Notes: generated by a model not told the origin, from the sequence alone. A stretch of DNA of 14,820 bases from Pseudolysinimonas_A sp041984585 (GCA_041984585.1 JBHIXX010000049.1:1-14820); one strand, 5' to 3'. Shown: positions 6,990-14,091, counted from the first letter of the stretch. Made by a program: numbers and translations.

Positions 6990-7936
6990 GAGCGGTCTCC
7001 TCGCTGAGCGAACCAGTCGATGGTCATTCTCAGCCCGTCGTCGATGGCGACCGTCGGCTCCCAGCCGAGCAGCTCGCGGGCACGGGTGATGTCGGGCCGG
7101 CGGCGCTCGGGGTCGTCCACCGGCCGGGGGTGGAACTCGAGTTCCGAGCCGTGACCGGCGATCGCGGCGATCCGCTCGGCGAGCTTGCGCAGGGGCTCTT
7201 CGTGCGGGTTGCCCAGGTTGATCGGGCCCGTCTCCAAGGATGCGGCGAGCCGCATGAGTCCGTCGACCAGGTCGCTGACGAAGCAGAGGGAACGCGTCTG
7301 CGAGCCGTCCCCATGGATCGGGAGGGGGCGGCCGTCGATCGCCGCCGTGACGAACGCGGGGATGACGCGCCCGTCGCCCGCCGCCATCCGCGGCCCGTAG
7401 GTATTGAAGATGCGCGCGACACCGGCATTGGCGCCGAACGTCCGCACATACGTCATGATGAGCGCCTCGGCGTAGCGCTTCGCCTCGTCGTACATGCTGC
7501 GGGGGCCGATCGGGTTCACGTTTCCCCAGTAGCCCTCCTCCTGGGGGTGCTGCAGCGGATCGCCGTACACCTCGGAGGTGGACGCCATCACGAACCGAGC
7601 GCGGTCGTGGAGTGCCCGCTCGAGCAGAGCCTCGGTCACGGACGAGCCCGCGTGCAGCGTCTCGACCGGATAGCGCTGGTACGCGATCGGCGAGGCGGGC
7701 GAGGCGAGGTGGAAGATCAGGTCGAATCGGCCCGGAACCGTCGAAAGCTGCGCAGCGTCGGTCTCGATGAAGGTCGCGCGGGGATCCCCGGTGAGGTGGG
7801 CGATGTTGTCGACGGAGCCGGTCAGCAGGTTGTCGACTACGACGACCTCGTGCCCATCGGCGAAGAGGCGGTCGACGAGGTGCGAGCCGACGAAGCCGGC
7901 ACCTCCGGCGACGAGGGCGCGGGGCGAGAGCGACAC
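6986..7936 (-). CDS. UDP-glucuronate decarboxylase-like extended SDR (UDP-xylose synthase family)
   Basis: Probably converts UDP-glucuronate to UDP-xylose or a related UDP-pentose. It has 316 residues from the GTG at 7936. GGAGFVG is at 11-17 and the acidic D35 ends strand 2 (NAD preference). HLASPASP starts at residue 76, STSEVYGDP at 119, and the catalytic Y149/K153 lie in YDEAK after GPRSM. NTYGPRM, DGSQTRSLCFVSDLVDG and a DDPERRRPDI ending follow. This series matches UXS more closely than GalE or RmlB. The frame is open far upstream, but GTG at 7936 begins just before the Rossmann strand and has AGGGAG 12 bases upstream. No UDP-glucose dehydrogenase is in view; a different UDP-sugar epimerase remains possible. 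Confidence 0.85.
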   Translation of the reverse strand: MSLSPRALVAGGAGFVGSHLVDRLFADGHEVVVVDNLLTGSVDNIAHLTGDPRATFIETDAAQLSTVPGRFDLIFHLASPASPIAYQRYPVETLHAGSSVTEALLERALHDRARFVMASTSEVYGDPLQHPQEEGYWGNVNPIGPRSMYDEAKRYAEALIMTYVRTFGANAGVARIFNTYGPRMAAGDGRVIPAFVTAAIDGRPLPIHGDGSQTRSLCFVSDLVDGLMRLAASLETGPINLGNPHEEPLRKLAERIAAIAGHGSELEFHPRPVDDPERRRPDITRARELLGWEPTVAIDDGLRMTIDWFAQRGDRS

Positions 7937-8078
7937 GGTGCTGGCAGTCTCCCTGAGAGGGGCCCGCGCAGGCGGACGCAACGACGGCGAGCGGACGGTC
8001 GAATAGTGTGTGATCGCCTGTGGATGCACAGTAGTCGAAGCTCGGCCGCATCGAACAATCCGCGGGAGATAGGGCGAA
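7937..8078. promoter_or_regulatory. divergent intergenic region between the SDR-GT2 and GT-C genes
   Basis: This 142-base gap should hold the promoters of both divergent units. CTGTG (8018-8022) and CACAG (8027-8031) form a small dyad with a 4-base centre. TACTGT on the minus strand (8028-8033) overlaps it, and TAGTGT on the plus strand (8004-8009) lies beside it; both fit TANNNT. The arrangement could be an operator between divergent promoters, but no clear -35 boxes are seen. GGGAG at 8064-8068 is the probable ribosome-binding site of the rightward gene. Confidence 0.35.
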
Positions 8079-9647
8079 GTGACCAACTCAGCGATTGCGT
8101 CGCCCAACTCGCGTCGCGTGTTGGTTCTGCATGTCTCCGTCGTACTTCTGTCCGCGATAGGCATGACGGTTGTTCTTCACCCGGTGCCCTACATCCTCTC
8201 GGCACCGCTTTGGCTCGACGAGCTTTGGGTCTCGGCGTCCGTTCACTTCCCATTGACCGATCTGCCGTGGGTCACCTCGACCACTCCGATCGGTTGGAAC
8301 CTGCTGCAACAGGCGTTCCATCCTCTCGGGCCCGAGGCGTCCCGGCTCCTGCCGCTCTTCTTCACGGCGCTCACCCCGGCCGCCGCCTACATGCTGGGCT
8401 ACGTGCTCTGGCGAGGGCGCGCGTTGGAGCGAATCGTGACAGGCGCCGTCACCGGAGTCGCGGTCGCGTGCACGCCTCCGATGATGCTCAGGAACGATCT
8501 GAAGCAGTACACGACCGACGCCCTTCTGGCCATTGTCATCGTGACGTTGGTCGTTCTGGCCGGTAGAGAGCGGCGGGCGCGCGCGTTGATCGCGCTCGTG
8601 GTGGTCGCAGGTATCGGATTCCTGCTCAGTCTCACCGTCGTATTCGTGGCTGCAGCAGGGTTCGCAGCCCTTGTCGTGCAGGCGCTCTCCATGCGCGACT
8701 GGGGGCGGCTCCGCGCCTTCCTGATCGGAGGCGGCATTGCGGGAGCACTCATATTGGCGCAGTACCTAACCGTGTACGGACCTTCCCGAAACGGCCGCCT
8801 GGATGAGTACTGGGAGGCGTGGTTCCCAACGATCGGGCGGCTGCCCTCGTTCCTCTTCGGGTCGATCGGCAGCATGTATCACGTACATAACACTTTGGGG
8901 CGAGCGCTGGTGCTCGGGCTCGTGGTCGCGGCCCTCGGTCTCTCGGTCGTCTTTCTGTGGCGCTCGCACGATCGTGCCGCCGCGCTTGTGACGCCGATCC
9001 TGCTCGGGGGAATGATCGCCGCCGGGGTGATCCGTGTCTACCCGCTCTTCAATGATCGGACATCGACGTTCGTCTCGGTGCTCCTGGTCGCCTTCGTCAC
9101 CGCCACCGGCGTGCGCTTCATCCAGCTAGGGATCGCCCGGTTCTCGGCCCCCGCACGAACGCCGCTGCTCTGGGCCACCGCCGCGATCCTCCTGGTGGTC
9201 GTCGCGGTCCCGGGCCGCCTATGGCTGCGAGTCGAGTCGATTCCGGCAGAGTCAACCCGCCAGCAGGTCGACTACATCCGCGAGCACATTGAGCCGGGCG
9301 ACGTCATCCTCACCAATATCGACGGCGGACTTCCCCTCGCCGTCTACTGGCCGGAACTCAAGCCGGACTGGGCACCCAGCGCAAGCCGAGGGGCCGGGTG
9401 GGAGATCGTGTTCCCGCACCCGACTGATCCGCCGATCGTCCGCACAGAAACGTTGGGCATGACGGTGACCGCCTACCTCGAGCATGCCGCGGCGGATCCG
9501 ACTATCCACCGGATCTGGATCATCGAGACGCACTCACGCATCGATGGGCTCGCCGAGGCCGAGGACGTGCTCCCGATCCAGCGAATCGATACAGGTGCCG
9601 AGAAGCTCGCGCTCCTCGATTCCGCCGATGTAGCTGTAGCAAAGTGA
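8079..9647 (+). CDS. multi-pass GT-C-type glycosyltransferase (GT39/ArnT-like architecture)
   Basis: Likely a membrane enzyme that takes a sugar from a polyprenyl-phosphate donor and transfers it on the outer face. It has 522 residues. After a first hydrophobic span (about 14-33) comes PLWLDELW with the D47-E48 pair, typical of the catalytic first external loop of GT-C enzymes. Many further spans run to about residue 380, then a soluble C-terminal part of roughly 140 residues. The start at 8079 is GTG with GGGAG ten bases upstream; ATG at 8163 would remove the first span and is less likely. Base composition is visibly less GC-rich than in flanking genes, hinting at transfer. gtrA follows 36 bases later. 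The exact family and substrate are not resolved. Confidence 0.8.
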   Translation: MTNSAIASPNSRRVLVLHVSVVLLSAIGMTVVLHPVPYILSAPLWLDELWVSASVHFPLTDLPWVTSTTPIGWNLLQQAFHPLGPEASRLLPLFFTALTPAAAYMLGYVLWRGRALERIVTGAVTGVAVACTPPMMLRNDLKQYTTDALLAIVIVTLVVLAGRERRARALIALVVVAGIGFLLSLTVVFVAAAGFAALVVQALSMRDWGRLRAFLIGGGIAGALILAQYLTVYGPSRNGRLDEYWEAWFPTIGRLPSFLFGSIGSMYHVHNTLGRALVLGLVVAALGLSVVFLWRSHDRAAALVTPILLGGMIAAGVIRVYPLFNDRTSTFVSVLLVAFVTATGVRFIQLGIARFSAPARTPLLWATAAILLVVVAVPGRLWLRVESIPAESTRQQVDYIREHIEPGDVILTNIDGGLPLAVYWPELKPDWAPSASRGAGWEIVFPHPTDPPIVRTETLGMTVTAYLEHAAADPTIHRIWIIETHSRIDGLAEAEDVLPIQRIDTGAEKLALLDSADVAVAK

Positions 9648-9671
9648 CCGACTATCCGGAGCGCTCGCCGT

Positions 9672-9677
9672 TAGGCT
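9672..9677 (+). promoter_or_regulatory. -10 box of a leaderless promoter for the GtrA gene
   Basis: TAGGCT is followed by six bases and then the GTG at 9684. No ribosome-binding site precedes the start, which fits a leaderless transcript. The GtrA gene can thus be expressed separately from the GT-C gene just upstream. Confidence 0.55.
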
Positions 9678-9683
9678 CGTTCG

Positions 9684-10244
9684 GTGATTGACCGGCTCAG
9701 ATCTCTCGCACGCGTGATGTGGGACAAGCTGGTGCGATACGCGCTCAAGTTCGGCGTGGTCGGTCTGGTCGGCTACATCACCGACGTCGGCATCTTCAAT
9801 CTGCTCCGTGTCGGAGTAGTCGGTGAGGATCACTTCTTCCAAGGCCCTATCGGCGCCAAGATCGCCTCGGTTACGATCGCCACGCTCGTGACCTGGTTCG
9901 GCAACCGTTACTGGACCTTCCGGGAGCACCGCCGGAAGAACTACATGCTGGAGCTACTCGAGTTCTCGGTCGTCGCGGTCGTGGGATTGCTCATCGGACT
10001 GTTGTGTCTCTGGGTCTCGCACTACGTGCTCGGATTCGACAACCTCGTCGCCGACAACATCGCAGCCAACGGCGTCGGTCTCGTGCTCGGCACCACGTTC
10101 CGATTCTTGATGTACCGCTTCTGGGTGTTCGGTCATCATCGAAAGGACGGATTGACGGCGCGTCAGCATCACGCCGAGGCCGCCGCGCTCGCAATCTTCG
10201 AGGATGAGCGAACCGCGAGCGAGACAGCCGACTCGGAACGTTAG
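9684..10244 (+). CDS. GtrA family membrane protein (putative polyprenyl-phosphate-sugar flippase)
   Basis: GtrA-like proteins are small four-span membrane proteins thought to flip polyprenyl-phosphate-linked sugars. It has 186 residues, slightly longer than the usual 120-150 because of a polar C-terminal tail of about 40 residues. Hydrophobic spans lie near residues 21-39, 52-70, 90-113 and 120-138. The family pattern is visible: FGVVGLVGYITDVG in span 1, TWFGNRYWTF after span 2, and FRFLMYRFWVF at the end. It sits downstream of the GT-C gene and shares its less GC-rich composition, fitting a three-part lipid-sugar pathway with the GT2 at 6261 or 11110. The flippase role comes from family knowledge. 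Confidence 0.9.
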   Translation: MIDRLRSLARVMWDKLVRYALKFGVVGLVGYITDVGIFNLLRVGVVGEDHFFQGPIGAKIASVTIATLVTWFGNRYWTFREHRRKNYMLELLEFSVVAVVGLLIGLLCLWVSHYVLGFDNLVADNIAANGVGLVLGTTFRFLMYRFWVFGHHRKDGLTARQHHAEAAALAIFEDERTASETADSER

Positions 10245-10279
10245 CCGCGCCGTACTGCCCACATGTCCGATTTGCCTGC

Positions 10280-10319
10280 GCACGGCTGAGGCCGGTCGGC
10301 GCCCGCTCAGCGCACGTGC
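10280..10319. terminator. possible interrupted hairpin between convergent GtrA and birA genes
   Basis: CTGAG (10286-10290) pairs with CTCAG (10306-10310). Outside it GCACG (10280-10284) can pair with CGTGC (10315-10319), across a 1-base versus 4-base interruption. The hairpin overlaps the last codons of birA and has no T-run. Position between convergent genes is the main support. Confidence 0.25.
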
Positions 10320-11086
10320 ACCACGTCCCCCGCGGTGACCGCGCGCTCGCCGTCGGGTCCGGCGACGACGAGGCGGCCGTCGCCGTCCAGCCCCGTCGCC
10401 CGTCCGGGCAGCCGACCACCGTCGGGCAGATGGACGTCCAGCTCGCGCCCGAGCGTGACGCAGGCCGCCGTGACGGCGGCGCGCAGCCCGGACGCGGTCG
10501 CGTCACCCCCGGCGTCGGCGAGTGCGTCGAGGTGGGAGCGCAGCCGCAGCAGGTAGCCGCTCAGCACGGCGTCGGCATCCGGATCGCCGCCCTCCACCGC
10601 GATCGAGGTGGCGGTCGGCACGGGGAGCTGCGCGGCGGTCATCGTGGTGTTGATGCCCGCACCCAGCACGATGGTGGCGTCGACGAGCTCGGCGAGGACC
10701 CCGCAGACCTTGCGGCCGGGGGCATCCGGTTCCCCGGCGGCCGCGACGAGCACGTCGTTCGGCCACTTCACGCCGACCTCACGGCCGGGGAGGAGCGGGG
10801 CGAGGGCGTCGCGCAGGGCGAGGCCCGCGGCAAGCGGGATCCACCCGACCGCCCGCTCCAGCCCGGTGAGCGGCACTGCGACGGACACGGCCAGCGCCGA
10901 GCCGGCCGGTGCGCTCCAGCTGCGGTCGAGGCGGCCGCGTCCGGCGGTCTGGTCGTCGGTGACGAGCACCGTCCACGGCGGCACCCCGCCGGCGCGCACG
11001 AGGGCGGCCAGGTCGGCGTTGGTGGAGCCGGTCGCCGCGACGACGTCGAGTCGCGGGACGATGCCGCGGGTCACGGGGAGGTCCAT
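10307..11086 (-). CDS. birA: biotin--[acetyl-CoA-carboxylase] ligase
   Basis: Activates biotin with ATP and attaches it to the lysine of biotin carboxyl carrier domains. It has 259 residues and starts almost at the catalytic domain, lacking the N-terminal winged helix of E. coli BirA. It is therefore a monofunctional ligase without a repressor role. Motifs are TGSTN (19-23), the biotinyl-AMP loop TAGRGRLDRSW (47-57), KWPND (107-111, with K107 as the key lysine) and GVLAELVD followed by GAGINTT. The ATG at 11086 is preceded by a TAGGCT box seven bases upstream, giving a leaderless mRNA. It is divergent from the GT2 at 11110 and close to biotin-dependent carboxylase subunits, which makes functional sense. 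Confidence 0.96.
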   Translation of the reverse strand: MDLPVTRGIVPRLDVVAATGSTNADLAALVRAGGVPPWTVLVTDDQTAGRGRLDRSWSAPAGSALAVSVAVPLTGLERAVGWIPLAAGLALRDALAPLLPGREVGVKWPNDVLVAAAGEPDAPGRKVCGVLAELVDATIVLGAGINTTMTAAQLPVPTATSIAVEGGDPDADAVLSGYLLRLRSHLDALADAGGDATASGLRAAVTAACVTLGRELDVHLPDGGRLPGRATGLDGDGRLVVAGPDGERAVTAGDVVHVR

Positions 11087-11093
11087 GGCGGCG

Positions 11094-11099
11094 AGCCTA
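11094..11099 (-). promoter_or_regulatory. -10 box of a leaderless promoter for birA
   Basis: On the minus strand TAGGCT is followed by seven bases and then the birA ATG at 11086. It overlaps the oppositely directed -10 box at 11098-11103 through the palindrome CCTAGG (11096-11101), so the two promoters share DNA. Confidence 0.55.
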
Positions 11100-11103
11100 G
11101 GAT
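11098..11103 (+). promoter_or_regulatory. -10 box of a leaderless promoter for the GT2 gene at 11110
   Basis: TAGGAT is followed by six bases and then GTG at 11110. This spacing favours 11110 over the in-frame GTG at 11104, which directly abuts the box. It overlaps the birA -10 box on the other strand. Confidence 0.55.
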
Positions 11104-11109
11104 GTGCGC

Positions 11110-11931
11110 GTGCCCCGCGACGACCGCACCTCCCCCGAGCGCGGGGAGGGGTCCGATCGGGTGCTGGTCATCGTGCCGACCTACGACGAGGCGCTGACCC
11201 TGCCCGCCGCCGTCGCGGCGGTGCTCGACGCCGCGCCGGAGGCCCACGTGCTGATCGTCGACGACGCCAGCCCGGATGGCACGGGGCGGGTCGCCGACGG
11301 GCTCGCCGCCGACGACCCGCGCGTCGCGGTTCTGCACCGCACCGGACCGCGCGGGCTCGGGCGCGCCTACCTCGACGGGTTCGACTGGGCGCTCGCCCAC
11401 GGCTACGACCTCGTGCTCGAGATGGACGCCGACGGGTCGCACCCGGCCGACCGCATCCCCGCCCTCGTCGCGCCGTTCGCCGATGACCCCCGGCTGGGCG
11501 CGGTGATCGGCTCCCGCTGGGTGCCGGGCGGCGAGGTGGCCGACTGGTCGTGGCACCGGCGGCTGCTCAGCCGGGCCGCCAACTCCTACGCCCGGGTGGC
11601 GCTGCGTCTGCCCGTCCGCGACCTGACGGCGGGCTTCCGCGCCTACCGCGCCGCGGCGCTCGCCGACGTCCCCCGCGAGGGCATCGTGTCGCGCGGCTAC
11701 TGCTTCCAGATCGACATGACGGTGCGGGTGGCGGACGCCGGCTGGGCCGTCGCCGAGGTCCCGATCACCTTCCGCGACCGACGGGTCGGCGAGTCGAAGA
11801 TGAGCGGCGCCATCGTGCTCGAGGCGATGTGGCGCGTCACCGCGTGGGGGCTGGGCCGCCTCGTCCGCCCCGCGATCCGCGACAACCGGGCGCCCGACGC
11901 GTTGGAGCTTCCCTCCGAAGGCGCCCGCTGA
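11110..11931 (+). CDS. polyprenol monophosphomannose synthase-like family 2 glycosyltransferase
   Basis: Probably transfers mannose from GDP-mannose to polyprenyl phosphate on the cytoplasmic face, supplying donor for membrane GT-C enzymes. It has 273 residues from GTG 11110. Motifs are IVPTYDEA (21-28; D26 where N is common in the family), VDDASPDGTG (50-59), GPRGLGRAYLDGF (79-91) and the metal-binding D106-A-D108 with GSHPAD after it. Then come DLTAGFRAYR and SRGYCFQIDM, and it ends with FRDRRVGESKMS, all typical of bacterial Ppm/DPM1. There is no membrane anchor or fused Lnt domain. The start is set by the TAGGAT box. Mannose is the expected sugar but is not proven by sequence. Confidence 0.9.
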   Translation: MPRDDRTSPERGEGSDRVLVIVPTYDEALTLPAAVAAVLDAAPEAHVLIVDDASPDGTGRVADGLAADDPRVAVLHRTGPRGLGRAYLDGFDWALAHGYDLVLEMDADGSHPADRIPALVAPFADDPRLGAVIGSRWVPGGEVADWSWHRRLLSRAANSYARVALRLPVRDLTAGFRAYRAAALADVPREGIVSRGYCFQIDMTVRVADAGWAVAEVPITFRDRRVGESKMSGAIVLEAMWRVTAWGLGRLVRPAIRDNRAPDALELPSEGAR

Positions 11932-11939
11932 CCCGTCGA

Positions 11940-11945
11940 TAGGCT
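11940..11945 (+). promoter_or_regulatory. -10 box of a leaderless promoter for the carboxylase beta gene
   Basis: TAGGCT is followed by seven bases and then GTG at 11953. No purine-rich ribosome-binding site lies before the start. The box falls in the 21-base gap after the GT2 stop, giving the carboxylase genes their own promoter. Confidence 0.55.
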
Positions 11946-11952
11946 GTGAGCC

Positions 11953-13575
11953 GTGACCTCCGCCTCTGACGACGCCGCCCGCCCGGAGACCCCGACCCCG
12001 GACCTCTCGACGACGGCCGGCAAGATCGCCGACCTCAAGGTGCGCTACCACGAGGCGGTCACCGCGAGCGGCGAGGCCGCGATCGAGAAGCAGCACGCCA
12101 AGGGCAAGAAGACGGCCCGCGAGCGCATCGACGAGCTGCTCGACCAGGGGTCGTTCGTCGAGCTCGACGAGTTCGTGCGGCACCGCACCCACGCCTTCGG
12201 GATGGAGGCGAAGCGCCCGTACGGCGACGCCGTGGTGACCGGCACGGGAACCATCCACGGGCGCCAGGTGGCGGTCTACGCGCAGGACTTCACCGCGTTC
12301 GGCGGGTCGCTCGGCGAGGTCGCCGGCGAGAAGATCGTCAAGGTGATGGAGCTGGCGCTCAAGACCGGGGTGCCGATCATCGGCATGCTCGACTCGGGCG
12401 GTGCGCGCATCCAGGAGGGCGTGGTCGCGCTCGGCAAGTACGGCGAGATCTTCCGCCTCAACACGGCGTCGTCGGGGGTCATCCCGCAGATCTCGATCAT
12501 CCTCGGCCCCGCCGCGGGCGGCGCCGTCTACGGTCCGGCGCTCACCGACTTCGTGATCATGGTCGACAAGACCAGCCAGATGTTCGTCACCGGTCCCGAC
12601 GTCATCAAGACGGTCACCGGCGAAGACGTGGGGATGGACGAGCTCGGCGGCGCACGCACGCACAGCCAGCGCACCGGGGTGTCGCACTACCTGGCCGACG
12701 ACGAGGAGGACGCCCTCGACTACGCGCGGGCGCTCGTGTCGTTCCTCCCCGACAACAACCTCACCGACGCTCCGACCTATGAGAGCGAGGTGGAGCTCGA
12801 GGTCACCGACGCCGACCGGCGGCTGAACTCGATCATCCCCGACTCGACCAACCAGCCGTACGACATGCGCGAGATCATCGAGTGCATCGTCGACAACGGC
12901 GACTTCCTCGAGGTGCAGTCGCTGTTCGCCCCGAACATCGTGATCGGGTTCGCGCGCGTCGAGGGCCGCTCGATCGGCATCATCGCCAACCAGCCGTCGC
13001 AGATGGCGGGCACGCTCAACATCGACGCCGGCGAGAAGGCGGCACGGTTCGTGCGGTTCTGCGACGCGTTCAGCATCCCGATCCTGACGCTGGTCGACGT
13101 GCCGGGGTACCTGCCGGGCACCGACCAGGAGTGGACGGGCGTCATCCGCCGCGGCGCGAAGCTGCTCTACGCCTATGCCGAGGCGACCGTGCCGCTGGTG
13201 ACGGTGATCACCCGCAAGGCCTACGGCGGCGCCTACATCGTCATGGGCAGCAAGCAGATGGGCGCCGACCTCAACTACGCCTGGCCGACGGCCGAGATCG
13301 CAGTGATGGGCGGTCAGGGGGCGGTGAACATCCTGTACCGCGGCGAGCTGAAGCGCGCCGAGGAGGCGGGCGAGGACGTCGCCGCGGTGCGCACCCGCCT
13401 GGCCAACGAGTACACCTACAACGTGGCGTCGCCGTTCCTCGCGGCGGAGCGCGGGGAGCTGGACGGCGTGATCGAGCCGGCCGCGACGCGGGTGGCGATC
13501 GTGAAGGCGCTGCGCGCGCTGCGCACGAAGCGGGCGGAGCAGCCGGCGAAGAAGCACGGGAACATCCCCCTGTGA
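11953..13575 (+). CDS. pccB: acyl-CoA carboxylase beta subunit (carboxyltransferase)
   Basis: Transfers the carboxyl group from carboxybiotin to acetyl-, propionyl- or longer acyl-CoA, feeding fatty acid or methylmalonyl-CoA synthesis. It has 540 residues, normal for PccB/AccD of actinobacteria. The N-terminal half has DSGGARIQEG (about 147-156) and GPAAGGAVYGPAL (about 184-196), with the glycines of the first oxyanion hole. The C-terminal half has LPGTDQEWTGVIRRGAK (about 386-402) and KAYGGAYIVMGSKQMGADLN (from about 422), the second CoA and biotin site. GTG 11953 is set by the upstream TAGGCT box. The stop overlaps the epsilon gene by four bases. The biotin-carrying alpha subunit is not in view. 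The specificity, and so the symbol, is a best guess. Confidence 0.95.
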   Translation: MTSASDDAARPETPTPDLSTTAGKIADLKVRYHEAVTASGEAAIEKQHAKGKKTARERIDELLDQGSFVELDEFVRHRTHAFGMEAKRPYGDAVVTGTGTIHGRQVAVYAQDFTAFGGSLGEVAGEKIVKVMELALKTGVPIIGMLDSGGARIQEGVVALGKYGEIFRLNTASSGVIPQISIILGPAAGGAVYGPALTDFVIMVDKTSQMFVTGPDVIKTVTGEDVGMDELGGARTHSQRTGVSHYLADDEEDALDYARALVSFLPDNNLTDAPTYESEVELEVTDADRRLNSIIPDSTNQPYDMREIIECIVDNGDFLEVQSLFAPNIVIGFARVEGRSIGIIANQPSQMAGTLNIDAGEKAARFVRFCDAFSIPILTLVDVPGYLPGTDQEWTGVIRRGAKLLYAYAEATVPLVTVITRKAYGGAYIVMGSKQMGADLNYAWPTAEIAVMGGQGAVNILYRGELKRAEEAGEDVAAVRTRLANEYTYNVASPFLAAERGELDGVIEPAATRVAIVKALRALRTKRAEQPAKKHGNIPL

Positions 13576-13802
13576 GCGGCGGGCCCGCGGACGGCGAGGG
13601 GACGCCCCGGATCCGGATCACCGGCGGCAACCCGTCGACCGAGGAGATCGCCGCGATCACGGCGGTGCTGACGGTGGCGCTCGACGAGCTGGCGGCCTCC
13701 ACCCGCGAGCGCGAGGATCCGGCGCCGAACGCGTGGCAGCGGGCGACGCACGCCGTGCGCAAGCCCCTCTCCCGCGGCGACTGGCGGCGTCCGAACGCCT
13801 GA
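13572..13802 (+). CDS. accE: acyl-CoA carboxylase epsilon subunit
   Basis: Small actinobacteria-specific subunit that stabilises or stimulates the alpha-beta carboxylase complex. It has 76 residues. The pattern RIRITGGNPSTEEIAAITAVL (residues 14-34) matches the family core of a short strand, NP(T/S)xEE and an alanine-rich helix. The C-terminus ends in GDWRRPNA, comparable to the W/R-rich tail of known epsilon subunits. GTG at 13572 overlaps the beta-subunit stop as GTGA, so it is translationally coupled. Such small fast-evolving proteins are easily missed; the position directly after the beta subunit supports the call strongly. Confidence 0.88.
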   Translation: MSGGPADGEGTPRIRITGGNPSTEEIAAITAVLTVALDELAASTREREDPAPNAWQRATHAVRKPLSRGDWRRPNA

Positions 13803-14063
13803 CGGCGGATGCCCCCCGGACTGGGGCGACTGCGGATTCCGCACTCCGCCCGAGGTTTCGCAACGGATTTCGTCGCGCACACTCACGATGTCCCCCGGTT
13901 CGTCCCCGAGCCACCGCCGAAAACCGCAGAAAACCGGGCGAATCACGACATCCGCGGCGCAATCTGTCCCCCGAATGTCCGACTTGGATCGCGGTCATAG
14001 CTCCTGCATAGTTATGGACTACAGGCGTATCCCTCAGGGGACCGCTGACACGGATCGGCCGAC
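13803..14063 (+). other. gene-free stretch after accE, function unknown
   Basis: No credible coding frame is seen; the short open frames lack start signals and known motifs. The sequence is less GC-rich than the genes. The 9-mer TGTCCCCCG occurs twice (13889-13897 and 13965-13973), each a short distance from TCACGA. TTGGAT (13984-13989) and CATAGT (14007-14012) are 17 bases apart and could be a weak promoter. CCTG...CAGG around 14003-14024 encloses AGT/ACT and could fold. Confidence 0.4.
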
Positions 14064-14069
14064 TAGGGT
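14064..14069 (+). promoter_or_regulatory. possible -10 box upstream of a structured RNA
   Basis: TAGGGT fits TANNNT. Initiation near 14076 would give a transcript of about 95 bases made almost wholly of the two perfect hairpins that follow. No -35 box is recognised at the usual distance. Confidence 0.3.
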
Positions 14070-14091
14070 AAGCGGGCCGATTCTGTGGGGG

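Noticed and set aside
7937..8164. Upstream extension of the UXS-like SDR to 392 residues.
   Set aside because: It would run into the divergent GT-C gene and adds nothing recognisable before the GGAGFVG motif.
11071..13557. A very long open frame antisense to the GT2 and carboxylase beta genes.
   Set aside because: It is the usual shadow frame of high-GC coding DNA; its translation is rich in Arg, His, Asp, Val and Gly without motifs, while the plus strand encodes a clear PccB-type enzyme.
13880..13975. C-runs (TGTCCCCCG twice) suggesting a 6C-type RNA.
   Set aside because: The runs are five C's, are not displayed in hairpin loops and are 76 bases apart, so they do not match the two-hairpin 6C layout.
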